Source: Lepeophtheirus salmonis
Lineage: Eukaryota; Arthropoda; Copepoda; Siphonostomatoida; Caligidae
NCBI RefSeq assembly: GCF_016086655.4
Contig: NC_052144.2
Location: 30,845,896-30,909,895 of the forward strand
Direction: 5' to 3'
Length of the DNA stretch: 64,000 nt
Shown: positions 47,496-58,716 of the stretch, in pieces
How positions within the stretch are numbered: the stretch's first letter is position 1
Layout: each line of letters starts with the position of its first letter
Translations under genes and position numbers: made by a program
The notes under the pieces: generated by a model
What the model saw: only the letters and a program-made list of their open reading frames with translations
What the model was told of the DNA's origin: nothing
The model's database searches: none

Positions 47496-50089
47496 ACGTG
47501 TGTTTTTTTATTAGTAAGTCTCTTTTCTTTGCATTAAAAATACCAAATTTGAATGCTCCTACAGATTTATGGCTTTATCTATTTATTAAACTTAATAAGT
47601 CCATATTTACTGAATTATTAATTCATTTTGTTCTATAAAAGTACATTTGGAAAGTAATCAGGTGTAGAAAAAAACAACTAAGCATTGTTTTTGTTTAGAT
47701 TCAATTTCAAATCATGTTCGACTATATGGTAGGGGATATCGTCAAACAGAATGTATCATGTTCGAAAAAGAATTAAATATGTTTTAGCATACCAAGATGT
47801 TCGAATCAATAGACTGTTGTTTGATTTAAATATAGTCCATAATTGTTTTACTAAAACATAGATATTTATTTTTAAATGATTATCGACATTAAATTAAACG
47901 TAATAAATAACCTAGTGAATCCATTTTTTACATTAAAGGAGTACTTTGATGTCCATTATTACTGGGAGACTCGGATTTATACGACACATCTCTCATACAA
48001 AGTATCTTTTTAAGCAATTATGATGTCTTAATGGATACAAAAATAGTTTTAGTACATTTGTTTGTTCCTTCTATTAGTATTTTTTTTATTAACTAATGTC
48101 AATAACAAGTAGTTGATAGAATAAAACAGAGAAACAAATACCAATTGCAGGCGACTCACCGCAACAAAAATCACAACTCGCCTTCAGTTTGGTTATAATG
48201 GTGATATTTAAGGATTTTGATATTTTCTCAGGTGGTTTCAACTTTAAAAAGTATAAGAACCACTATTTTAAACCAAGTGATATAAAAAAAAATCAAAATT
48301 CAACAAAAATTCTAATGCACTTGATAATTTTATTGTTATTCATATCAATTATATTATTTTTATTTCATTCATTCTTTTGTTCATAAAGTCGTATACACAA
48401 ATGCAAATTAGGAATTTAAACTTTAGCGATTATCTATGCAGACTCATTTATAAATGATTTAGCTATGGCTCATTAATAAATAAAGATGAATTTAACATTT
48501 ATACGTAATAACATTAACTTTAATCCTTAGCCATTTTTTGTTGAAATGAGAATGACATGATAAGAAGTATTTGAAGTACTATATTCAAGGATGGAACCTG
48601 TAAAAGTCTTCTAAGAAATTAAGAGATGTTAGAATAATAGTGTTCTAATCCAATAATTTAATGTCAGAAAAAAAAATGCATTTATAAAACTTATTAATTC
48701 AAACTATTCCCCTTTCGAACCAAACACTCTCGGGTTCTAATTAAAGCTATTAAAGTCATTATAGTTTTATTGATCTTGATTATTTTAGACAAATATAAAT
48801 ATATATCATTCTTATTCTAAAAAAAGACCTTCATAATTAATATATTTAACAAACTGTATCATACTTTCTATAATTAGAGAAAGTTATCCAAGTACTCAAA
48901 ATCCTTATTGATATTATTATTCTCCTATAAGACTTATTTTCAACTATATTTATCCATTCATTACTTTGTCTTCAATTCTTAAACTATATATAAATGATCC
49001 AGGGATATGAGGTTTTAAAAAATAATTACCCTAATTTAACTATAACTATGTCTCATGTCTCCATCTCTGAATTTACTCTGAAAGTCAAACAGTCTTTTGA
49101 ACTTTGAAGGATAATCAAATTAAGCTTCACAAATACATATAAGTGGTAGTTTTTATCTCAATAATTTATAGTACAAGAAATTATAAAATGAATTCCTTTT
49201 TGGCCTTAAACTAAGGGGTACTAACTATAAGTTTAGAGTTGTAGAAAAAGAGGGGGTTCCTACGAGAGCTGAGCATTCTTGAATCTGGTTATTTGCTAAG
49301 GTGTAATATATGTTTGCTAATTAATGACTTCAAGTTTGCATATTGCCTCCATTACTTTAGGGACAAATTTCATCAGCAGACATATTGCACTTTATGTTTA
49401 TCGTATTCTTTTTAATATAATTGAGAGAGCAATTTCATTGTTAGTCATTTTAATCCAAAAACTCTAACGTGCAGTTGCACCAGCGTGACAAAAATTTAAG
49501 TTATTTTAAGGGCAGTAACATCATAATATCCTACTTTGAATATAAGTCAAGTAGGAACAACTGGAAGCTAAATTTGATTTGCATAGGAATAGAAGGGAGA
49601 TGAGGTTGAGGAGTATTGAAAGATGAAGCAATATTGATGACGTATAGCTAAATTATGAAATCAATGAATTTCACCTAAATTTATTTAGCAATATTTCTTA
49701 TAGACAAAATAGATTGTTGTTTAAAAATATGTTAAGTTGATGTTTAAAAAAAAAAAAAATAACAAATAAGGAAAACATAAATTTATATGATTCAATATAA
49801 ATGTAATTTACCTCATATTATTTTTTTCCCATATTGTGATTACTTATCCCAATATACCTACCTTAAGTTCTAGAAACAACATAAATAAGTTTGTATTGAT
49901 GTCTTTCAGATAGTTTATCTAATAGATTTATCTGAGTTATTTTTTTATTTTTTATATGACTATTTTACAATGTTTTATATGATTTGAAAAATTTGTCCGA
50001 TATGACCATCGGATGATGTAAAATAAGATGAAAAATAGCTGAATAGGAAGATGATTTAGATGTAAATTCATAGGTTAAGCCCCTTACAT
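47496..50089. other. Long stretch without a recognised gene
   Basis: A/T-rich DNA with short frames only. If the exon at 47,315 is real, its gene ends here. No element ends recognised. Confidence 0.4.
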
Positions 50090-50610
50090 TATGCAGCGGT
50101 TGTTTAACAGCGAACTTGGAGTGCATGCGCAGAAAGGACGTTGTTTGTTCTTTTGGCGGCTACCCAGAAGTGTTTATCAAAAATATTGAGATGCATACTT
50201 CTTAAATCGGGACAGGTCCTTTCTATGAGAGTCAGGAAAAAACTGGAAGAGTTGTCTGGAGGTGAACAAGACTCTGTGTTCCATGCAAAACTGCAAAGAC
50301 AACATTTACTTGATTGTAAAAACTTTTTTTTGACTTTGTTAGATCCAGTGTTTGGTGTCCATGCTCAATGGACCTCAATCCCTTGAACTCCTCTGTCGTT
50401 CGGCCACATGCTAACACTTCATCCTGCAACACATCATCCGAGCTAATGTCAAGGATTTGGAAGAAACTCAGAATATGCCAAAGCAGACTGTCATCAAGAC
50501 TTGCTCCTGTTTTTGAGGTCGATTCTATGTCTTTTTTTTGACGCCAAAAGCGATTATATTGAATATTATTATTTACCTTTCATTTAGCATTGGTTTTTAT
50601 TAGTAGGGGA
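50090..50610 (+). pseudogene. Tc1/maT-type transposase deletion derivative
   Basis: The plus strand starts with an N-terminal-like piece (RRKDVVCSFGGYPEVFIKNI, ~50,130-50,190) and an open frame to 50,386. In another frame it then gives CSMDLNPLN (~50,365-50,390; the third catalytic Asp of NPLD is Asn). The C-terminal pieces RANVKDLEET (~50,430), TVIKTCSCF and GRFY (~50,490-50,525) follow, with a TGA at 50,515 in place of the expected Arg codon. The middle of the catalytic domain is missing. It is closely related to the copy at 54.6 kb on the other strand, including that TGA. Confidence 0.65.
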
Positions 50611-51101
50611 TGATTCGTTTAGAAGAAAATAATTTTTTTTATAAAATCGTGTTCGTTGTTAAATAGAAGTCGCATCCACTATGGAAAGAATTGATTAAGA
50701 TGCGTACTGAAGCTTCAATATCAATATGATTGGTTGCCTTTCTGATTGAAAAGAAAAAAATGATGATGTGAATAAATTAGGTTGTTAGATAATTCCTGCG
50801 AGCTCGGTGTATATAATTTATCAAAAATGTTGTCATTCATTTTGTATTCAACCTTTGTAACTTCTTTTCGATTCCTAACGTGGTCCTTAGGGTGTTTATT
50901 TATCACTATAATAAATGAACATTGTAGGAATATCATTATGTACTTACCCAAAATATTTGTGAAAACTGTCGAAATCCTCATGAGTGCAAATAAAAAAGAA
51001 ATGTATATGTTGGTAAGGTTGATAGACGACATATCTGTCGACAGAAATAATTAAATAAACTGTGTTCCTTGCTTGCTAGTTCGTTGGTTTTTTGAAATGT
51101 G

Positions 51102-51109
51102 TATAAATA
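51102..51109 (+). promoter_or_regulatory. TATA-like box
   Basis: TATAAATA, ~46 bp upstream of the start codon at 51,155, a plausible distance for a short 5' leader. TATA words are frequent in this A/T-rich window, so the support comes mainly from the position. Confidence 0.3.
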
Positions 51110-51154
51110 ATAGGATATGAGAGTAAACAAAGAGGTTCAAGATAAATCCACAAG

Positions 51155-51292
51155 ATGGCGTTGTTTGTAATAGTCCTACATTTTTTCTCATTACTTCTTA
51201 TGATAAGCTCTGAAGATATGCTTGTAGTAATCATTACCTCTTTCATTTCAATTTATGTTTCATCCATAATGATGAAAAATGAAGATATATAA
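51155..51292 (+). CDS. 45-codon hydrophobic ORF (small secreted/membrane protein or first exon)
   Basis: ATG at 51,155 lies in CACAAGATGGCG, i.e. A at -3 and G at +4, the favoured eukaryotic start context. The protein begins MALFVIVLHFFSLLLMISSE, a convincing signal peptide, continues with a second hydrophobic stretch (MLVVIITSFISIYVSS) and ends IMMKNEDI at 51,290-51,292. It could be a complete micropeptide with one or two membrane segments. Alternatively it could be a first exon leaving at one of the GTAGTA-like sites after residue ~23. TATAAATA lies upstream. No homologue comes to mind. Confidence 0.35.
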   Translation: MALFVIVLHFFSLLLMISSEDMLVVIITSFISIYVSSIMMKNEDI

Positions 51293-51519
51293 GAGGCACA
51301 ACTACTTTTACCAACTACATCGACAGCTTGATGTAGATAAGAAGGAAAACACTATTTTATGGTCTATTTTTTAAGGAGTAAGTGCTTTTAGACTCTGTAT
51401 TCTTATCCCAGAACAGTACAGTACAGCCTTAAAGGTAAACTCGGGGTTTCTTATAGTTTGTCTGTGAATTTTATTTTCTATATTCTTATGAAAGTTACAT
51501 AAAACGAAGCAAACTTATG

Positions 51520-52420
51520 AAATGCGCCCTCCTTTTCTTGCTTTATTCCAATCAAATTCTCCCTGGATAATTTTATTTGTCTTAGCAAGCCCTTTGACTC
51601 GCTCAACATGAATTTTTTGAGAAACAATTTTCCTGTCATTTACAACGGTTGATCCTCGAAGTTGATGGATACCTCACATTGGCGTTGGTGTATTAACTTT
51701 AATGTTTTGATTCATTAAAGGTCATGCACCATATTGTCTCTATCGTCCACTATAGAATCTCCTTTTGAAAGTCAAGTATCCTTGAGTAATTCAGATCTTT
51801 CAATTATTTGACGGTCACTACATCCGCCTTCATACGCAGGTAAGAAGTAGGAAATTAAACCTCTCGAACTTATTCCAACTATTATCTTAACTGTTTTTAT
51901 ATGAGATCCATGACGACTATTGGTCTTTAACATTAGATGCTTATTTATTCTAACCTCAATTCCATCTAGTATCATCCCAGTATAAAGAAACTTCAATTTA
52001 AAGTCTTTAGGCATCTAAAAGTTGGTGATATCCATGGGTAGAAACTGATTAATTTCTTTAAATTTATTATACAAGAAATTAAGCCACGTCTTGAAAACTT
52101 TCCCAACAGAAGTTTTATATATTTGGAACAAAATAGAGAGCTCCAAATAGGGATGTAGCTTGATCTTCTTCCAAAGACTTCGTGGCTTTACTTCGGTTCC
52201 TGGAAGTCTTTCAGCTGAATTGGATCCTGCATATTACAAATGTAGGTGATGGGTTCAAAAGTCTATTATTACTACCCATAGAAGGGTCAATTCGTTTCAC
52301 GGCAATTCGCCATTTCAAAGAAAGTATCTTTTCTGAAGAAAATTGGAACCACCATCTTTTTGAGCAACCAGGAAAAACACAACAGGATGACATATCTGGA
52401 ACATTGATGTATTCAAAATA
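51520..52420 (-). pseudogene. THAP + DDE_Tnp_4 transposase (ISL2EU-like), shortened
   Basis: On the minus strand a THAP-type finger opens at 52,393: MSSCCVFPGCSKRWWFQFSS, then KWRIAVKRIDPS and TFVICR, the C2CH pattern with the family's W and P residues in place. After a gap comes the helix-turn-helix stretch VGKVFKTWLNFLYNKFKEIN (~52,105). The DDE domain then follows from 52,014: MPKDFKLKFLYTGMILDGIE (first Asp), KIIVGISSRGLISYFLPAYE and GGCSDRQIIERSELLKDT (second Asp). After one TGA in the same frame it continues LSKGDSIVDDRDNMVHD (third acidic site, ~51,730). Further pieces reach ~51,530. THAP joined to this DDE_4 domain is the layout of ISL2EU/PIF-Harbinger-like elements. Stops and frameshifts make it inactive. 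Confidence 0.75.
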
Positions 52421-54594
52421 GTCCTTTTTAGATGTATAGTTATAGTCAGACTAATAGTTGATTTAGAATTAGTATTCTATTCAAAATAATGGGTTTACTT
52501 TGATTAGGGCTCTTTCTCACTTATGACATCAAGTGGTATAGTTTATAAACTCAAAGCTCTAACACCCTATTAATAAGACAATTAATATTTTGCTACTACC
52601 AGCACTCTTCAAATTTATGCTCACGAATATTTTGATAATTTTCACATCCCTGACCCTTAGGATCAAAAATTTATAGATGCCAATTGTGTTAACCATAGTT
52701 GGTTATGTATGGGTATGTAAATGTGCAATATTTTTAGTTTTTGGCATTCTGAACATTGTTTTATATTTTCCAAATCTCTTATCATTATTAAAGTGATGGT
52801 ATATAAGTGTAAAGCGCAATCCCGTAGTTATTATTTTTTCAATAGTCCAAAACGCTGAGTTCCTGGCCTTATTTTTCGTGGATAATTTATTCCACCATTT
52901 TAACTAGTGGAGCCACTTTTGAACAAAATTTAAAAAAAATGCAGTTTCTTTGTTTTACCTATCTAAAATGCTTGCAATTTGCAACTCTATTTATAATTTT
53001 ATGACATTTTTAAGAATTTGATAACGCAGAGTTTCACTCTTACATTTTATACATTTATCACATGTTTAACTCGATTGAAGCAAAGTTACCCAAAAAACAT
53101 GGTTTCTATGGAAGTTAAATTTATAAAAGGCAACAACATCAAAATTAAACATTGCCCATTAAACCTAGACATACAGTTTTTTTAAATATCCATAAATAAA
53201 GCTTTTATATATTAAACATTTATAATCTAAATATTTGCATATAAACATATACATTTTACAATATGAAGAGGCTCAAATTTGCAATGAATTTATGTATGTT
53301 TGTATATAAGGGAGATTTAATTTAAAGTTTTTTTTTTTTTGGATATAAGGGGGAAAAATGTCATATCAGCTTTGAAAAAAAAAAGTTTTTTATTGTAATT
53401 GTTTGAATTAAACTAATTAACAATCAATAAATGCTAAGAAATGGCAAATGCAAAAAAAAAAAAAAAACCTGCATACATGAAAAATTTAAATATATGTTTG
53501 AAAAAAGTTATAGTTTTTTGCAAGTAAAGTTTTTACATCATATAAACATACATTTAATGTTAAATGCACATGTAATTTGGAAACATGTAATATGGAATAT
53601 ATTTGATAAAAAAAAACCCAAAAGGAACAATTAAAAAGATTTATTCAAATATATTTATTTATTCCTTATAAAAATGACAAATAACTGAGCATGAGTTTAT
53701 ATATATAAAACAACCTTGGTTTTTCATATTTGATATTATAAAATATGTAAGGTATGAATCATACTCTAGCAAAAATGATATATAAGCCCATTTCTAAAAT
53801 ATAAAATAATGTTCATAAGCCGTTTTAAATTTAAATAAAAATGCATAACTCAGCATTTATGGATAGTATTTAACCAAAGAACCAACCATTCCTCAAAAGA
53901 ATATATTCTACCGCATGAGCTTATACCACATAAATAATTTAAAAGGTACTGCTACTAAATTATAGTTTTTCTGTCATATTTTTACAACAGAATGATTTCA
54001 CCAAATTAACTTTTCACAAGAGTATTTTCAACTTTCTTTTATTTTTACAATTTAAAGTAAAGTAATGGTCAGGTCTATATATTAAGTATAAAATATTATG
54101 TAAAAAAAGGATTTGATAAAAACGGGGGAAACAAACCCTTATCAAATAACTCTTTATTTTGATTGAATTATTTATGAAAGGCAAACAAAAGATTTCGAAA
54201 TAGGCTATTCAGAGTGTATTTCAAGTATTTCCTTGCCCAAGCTATTTATTAATTAGTAATACTTTGATAATAAATAAAATATGCAAAAAAATAAATAGAT
54301 ACAATAAAATAATATTTAAATATTTTTTTAAATAACGAAAATGCTAATTATAATTTCAAAAACTATCTAATCCAATCTGTGGAAGTGGATCAAAAACGGT
54401 GCTTTTATCTAAACCCTGGAATTGAGCAGTTTGATATATTTGATAGGCAAAATCTTTAAAAATTCAGATGTAAATATATAAACAATAGATTATTATAAAA
54501 GTGAATTCTTTTTTAGATATTGTGTGGGAATTTTTTTTTAAATGGAATTAATCATCCGACTATAATAGAAACAAATTTCAAATGAAAGCTGAAT
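52421..54594. other. Non-coding A/T-rich stretch
   Basis: A/T-rich with K/N-biased short frames (e.g. 53,431-53,634). No gene or element end recognised. Confidence 0.4.
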
Positions 54595-55090
54595 AAATAA
54601 AAATCTTTTATTCAATATATCCATCTCCAATCGACCTCAGAAGCGAGAGCATGTCTTGATGTCAATTTCCTTTTTCAATTTCAGGAATTCATCCCTGATC
54701 CTGGACATTGGCTTGGATTTTGTGTTGCAGGGTAATCCGTTTGTGTGTTAATCAACGGCGTCCTACATAAAAGTATGTCCGTGGGATTCAGATCCAGAGA
54801 ACTTGAAAGAAAAATAAATGACAGCAAGGTCAACGTTTACCCATATTTTCTGTCTGAACTTGAGCTCTTGGCATCTTAATTGATTTGTATGCCAAGCCAT
54901 CTGACACAAACTTCCTAATCAGCATTTTAGAACAGTAGACATCACTAGCAATGCTCCTCATCGATTTGGATGGCTCATTATTATTGATTTTATTGCAAAT
55001 TTGCAATAAAATATCCCTCTGGCAGTATGACCTAATCATGTGATCAGCACACTTTGTTTTTGATTCATAATCCATTCCAGATTCACCTAG
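54595..55090 (-). pseudogene. Tc1/maT-type transposase deletion derivative
   Basis: The minus-strand open piece 55,075-54,830 is the N-terminal HTH half: CNKINNNEPSKSMRSIASDV, YCSKMLIRKFVSDGLAYKS, MPRAQVQTENM. Directly after it, in other frames, comes the C-terminal half: SLDLNPTDI (~54,790), KIQANVQDQG (~54,720), IDIKTCSRF (~54,660), a TGA at 54,639-54,637, then GRLEMDI. The region with the first two catalytic aspartates is absent. It shares the TGA position and neighbouring words (AATGTC.AGGAT, TGAGGTCGATT) with the copy at 50.1 kb. Confidence 0.75.
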
Positions 55091-55430
55091 CTCCTTCCTG
55101 ACTCTTCAGACAAAGAACATATTGAGGATATATGAAGTTTGCAATACCAACTTTGTCTCGTCCAATGCAAATTGCAACATAGATACTCTGCATTTTACAT
55201 GATTGGGAAGAAAGTACTTTGTTTATCAATGCCACTTTTTTTATCCGCTGTGACTTTAAAAAAATTGAAAAATTCCTTTTGAAAAAATGATATATACCTA
55301 TCTCTATAAAAATGACAGTTTAGAAATAGATAAAAATATTAATTTCTAAACTATGTACCCACACAGCTAAGAAAAAGGAACCTAAATAAATGTTGTCTTT
55401 TTAAAAATATAATTAAGGAAATATGAACAA

Positions 55431-55753
55431 AAATGGGTACTCCGTAGTGCGCAAACCTCCGCCTATGGGCCTTTTTCCTAAATTGGATTTTTTGCTGTAT
55501 AAGCATCTTTATTAAATCTAATTAAGACACCAATTACACCATCACATGTTCCAAAGTTGTTTAGGATTATGAATTTTTAAGGTTTTGTACCACTTTTACA
55601 TTTGACCTTGACAATTAAAATTGAATGGCCTTTTACTGTGACCATACATAATCTTTCTAGGTCTGTAACTTTTTGCCGTAATTGTGGTAACCAACACCCA
55701 AAAAAACTAACAAAAGAGACAAACACGTAACCTTTTTTCAACTTTGTGGGCGA
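55431..55753 (+). repeat. Dispersed repeat with CCTCCNCC/GCGGAGG-like ends, copy 2
   Basis: Begins AAATGGGTACTCCGTAGTGC followed by GCAAACCTCCGCC and ends ACTTTGTGGGCGAAATTAAT. Its internal CATTTGACCTTGACAATT stretch and AAAAACTAACAAAAGAG correspond to words in the copy at 44.29 kb, in the same orientation. This copy preserves the CCTCCGCC end better; the other preserves the GCGGAGG end better. Confidence 0.65.
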
Positions 55754-55759
55754 AATTAA

Positions 55760-57322
55760 TGTGCTGTACTATATATAATAAAATACCTTTTAATTTGCCT
55801 AAGAAAAATGAAAATTCAGGTAATTTTGATTTTGAAAAAATGAGGTATCATTTGAAAAATTGGAAAAAAAATTTCAAATCCTCCCCCTCCCTCCCAAATA
55901 AAATGATTGAACAAGCCCTGTGTACAGTCATTAAATATGACTTTCAAAATTAGAGAAAATATTATGCAAAATTTTTAATTTAAAAAAATAAAAGTTATAT
56001 TATTGTATGATTTGCTTAGCTTTTTTATAAAAAAACTTTCCTACTAATCTACGATATTACTCTGAACATTGTTCATACTTTCACCCTGCGTTAGTGAAGT
56101 GGGATTCTCCATATTATTTTATACAAATATCTTTAACTAATGTGTTCGAATAAAGTATAAATTGTTATTTTTATGTCTCTCACGCAACCTCATCAAAATT
56201 TATAACAACTTATAAAAAATCGTTACATATAATAAATATTTCTAATAAATTTTTGTCAAAAAATAAATTTTAATGTTTTAACTTTTATAATAACAAATGA
56301 TATTTTGTTGAGCCCCCAGACTAATACCGTTTAACATATAATTTTAGAATAATAATTTGTACTAGATTTATTAAAAAAATATACCAATCTTTAAAAGTGT
56401 AACGTTAAGTCTATGTCAACTGTGTAAAAAGTTGTATCATTTTTGGCAAACCTTTTACATAGGTTTCGTTCACTAAGTTCATAATATAAAAGTTTATTAA
56501 CGGAGGGTTATTAACAAAAATAATCTATAATTTCAAAATGTTGATTATATTTCTGGTTTTTTTTCTTAAAATATGGTTTTTTATGTTTATTTCACAAATG
56601 AACCAAAAAATAGCTAAATAAACCACCACAAGCGCTAAGATGATCTCCTCTCAAGCATTCTTCAAATTGTATAGGTTAACATGCTGATTTTTGGGTGCTA
56701 ATTTTTTATATGAGCGATAATATTTAGGATTTTAAAACATTATTCATATCTCTACATGACCGAAATAACTGAACAAGAAAAATAAAAAAATTAATGGATA
56801 AAACAGAAAAAAGGAGAAAATCAAACCCAGTTCTGTGACAATTTTTCTTAGCACTGGAGTAAATCTTTCCTTACAAAATGTAAATTATAATAGCATAAGA
56901 GAAATAAAGCACCTAACTTTTGTAATATATTATATAAATTCACGTCATATATGTAAATAATAAAAAATGATAAGAAAATTTATAGCTGAAAATAAGGAAT
57001 AATGAAAATAACCGTTTATAACTCTCTTTATTTCTTTAAAAAAATTATACATCCTATATAAAGTGTAATAAATATATGTATATGTACAATGATATGTTCT
57101 TCTGTTATGAATACTTAATAATAACAATCAAACGATGAAAGATGCACGAAAAACCCTAGTAAAATGTGGAAAAAATATTGCAGTCTCTTTTAGATTATTA
57201 TTCAAAACCTTATATTTATCTATATAATATGTGAAAAATTTCTTCCTTAAGGTATTGGAGAAAAAAAAAGTAATGCAATCCATTCCTCCATAACCAATAC
57301 TTTTGTTATAGATTTATATATA
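55760..57322. other. Non-coding A/T-rich stretch
   Basis: No recognised gene or element end. A 69-codon frame at 55,744-55,953 is partly within the repeat end and is not convincing. Confidence 0.4.
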
Positions 57323-57900
57323 GAGTGGGGACCCAAAACTTGCACAAGCACCCCTTTACTACAAAAATGTGATTTTACAGAATCAAGAAAGGATAACTCA
57401 AAACCAATTGGTAATATTTTCGAATATTATATTTAGTAAAGGTTTTACTCTATCGAGTGGTAAATTAAAATCTGAAAACATTGAACTTTAAAATGCAACA
57501 AGATATAATTTATTAATTAAGAATATAATTATGACAAAATTAAAACTATAAATAGATGGATGTATGAGCTCTCTTAATTAATGTAGTCGCTCTTAGCGGC
57601 AATGATTGTTTCCAGGCAGCGGCGGAAGGCCTGGCATCCGCTGAGGATGTAGTCCTCTGTATTTGTATCATATTGCAGTGGCTTACAGGGGCCTTGGACA
57701 CTTGACATTACAAGTCTTCCCCTCGACATGCACCCAAAAGATGTTGTCGAGGGGGGAGTTGGAGGGGGCAAAAGTATCAAATAGAGTTCCAAAGAACTCT
57801 ATTTGATACTTTTGATACTTCTTCTTCTTCAATGTTTTGAACTTGCTGATGACGTAACCGGTGGTCTTAGAGACGCCCAACTACTTGTAGTGTGAGCGAA
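57323..57900 (-). mobile_element. maT-type deletion derivative with one recognisable end
   Basis: On the minus strand the HTH piece LGVSKTTGYVISKFKTLKKK (~57,885-57,825) runs straight into NSPLDNIFWVHVEGKTC (~57,760-57,700), the NPLD third-Asp block. The C-terminus follows in another frame: DYILSGCQAFRRCLETIIAA and KSDYIN, stop just after 57,574. A short hairpin, GTATCAAATAGAGTTC with its inverse GAACTCTATTTGATAC (57,774-57,809), lies just upstream of the join between the two halves. The 3' terminal repeat is AGAGTGGGGACCCAAAACTT plus GCA at ~57,325. The central catalytic region is missing. Confidence 0.7.
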
Positions 57901-58267
57901 TGGAAATTTGTCGATCTCACTTTTTTGAGTAAATAATACTTCATTCTCATAAAATTGATTGTTAATTACAAATATAAGTTTTTATTTCATGCAGAATTTT
58001 CTAAATATGATTAAGTAGAATATAATTAAATTATCTGTTTTGAGAGGTTTTGAGCTCAGGAAAAAAAAATCCTCAGTTTTTTTTTACTGAATTGAAGATG
58101 AATTCGCAAATTGATTTTTTGAGGTACTTATAGTAGTTTCCAGGAACGTTGGATATTATATTTTAAACTTCAATCATGAAAAGGTTTTTTGATTTAAAAT
58201 ATGATTGAAAATGTTACAATATATTAAACTTAGAGATCACAACAGTTACTAATTTATGTTTTTTTCT

Positions 58268-58716
58268 TGGTACTTTTTCTCTTACTATCAAAACAAACTT
58301 TTGATGACAGAACACCTTGATTTTGAATAAAATAATGGTTGAGGTTTGAAGATTGAAACATGTAGCGTTATTAAAAGAAAATATAGTTTTTGTAAGGCTG
58401 TTTTAATTGATGAAATGGAGTTGCACTGATTAAGAAGAAGTAATCATTATAGTATAACATTTACTCAATCTCACTTAGGAAATTTTCTTTAAGGTACTTA
58501 TACATAAAGTTTATTTCCTTTTCTAGAAACGACCGAGGCACAAACCTACGCAGATTGAGTTCAAGAGAATAACTTATCCCTTATCCCTGAGTGCGTTGTT
58601 CATATAGCTACTTCGTCATTTTTTCTCCGACCAACAAACCAAATTTTTAATGACAGAACCCCTTCATTTCTTACAAAATAATAGTTTAGGTTTGAAGGTT
58701 GAAAAATGCACAATTC
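58268..58716 (+). repeat. Imperfect direct duplication, ~346 bp offset
   Basis: TGACAGAACACCTTGATTT at 58,305 corresponds to TGACAGAACCCCTTCATTT at 58,651. Similarity covers ~100 bp on both sides (TTTTTCTC.., AAATAATGGTTGAGGTTTGAA against AAATAATAGTTTAGGTTTGA). An AGGTACTTATA word also precedes each copy. No coding potential. Confidence 0.6.
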
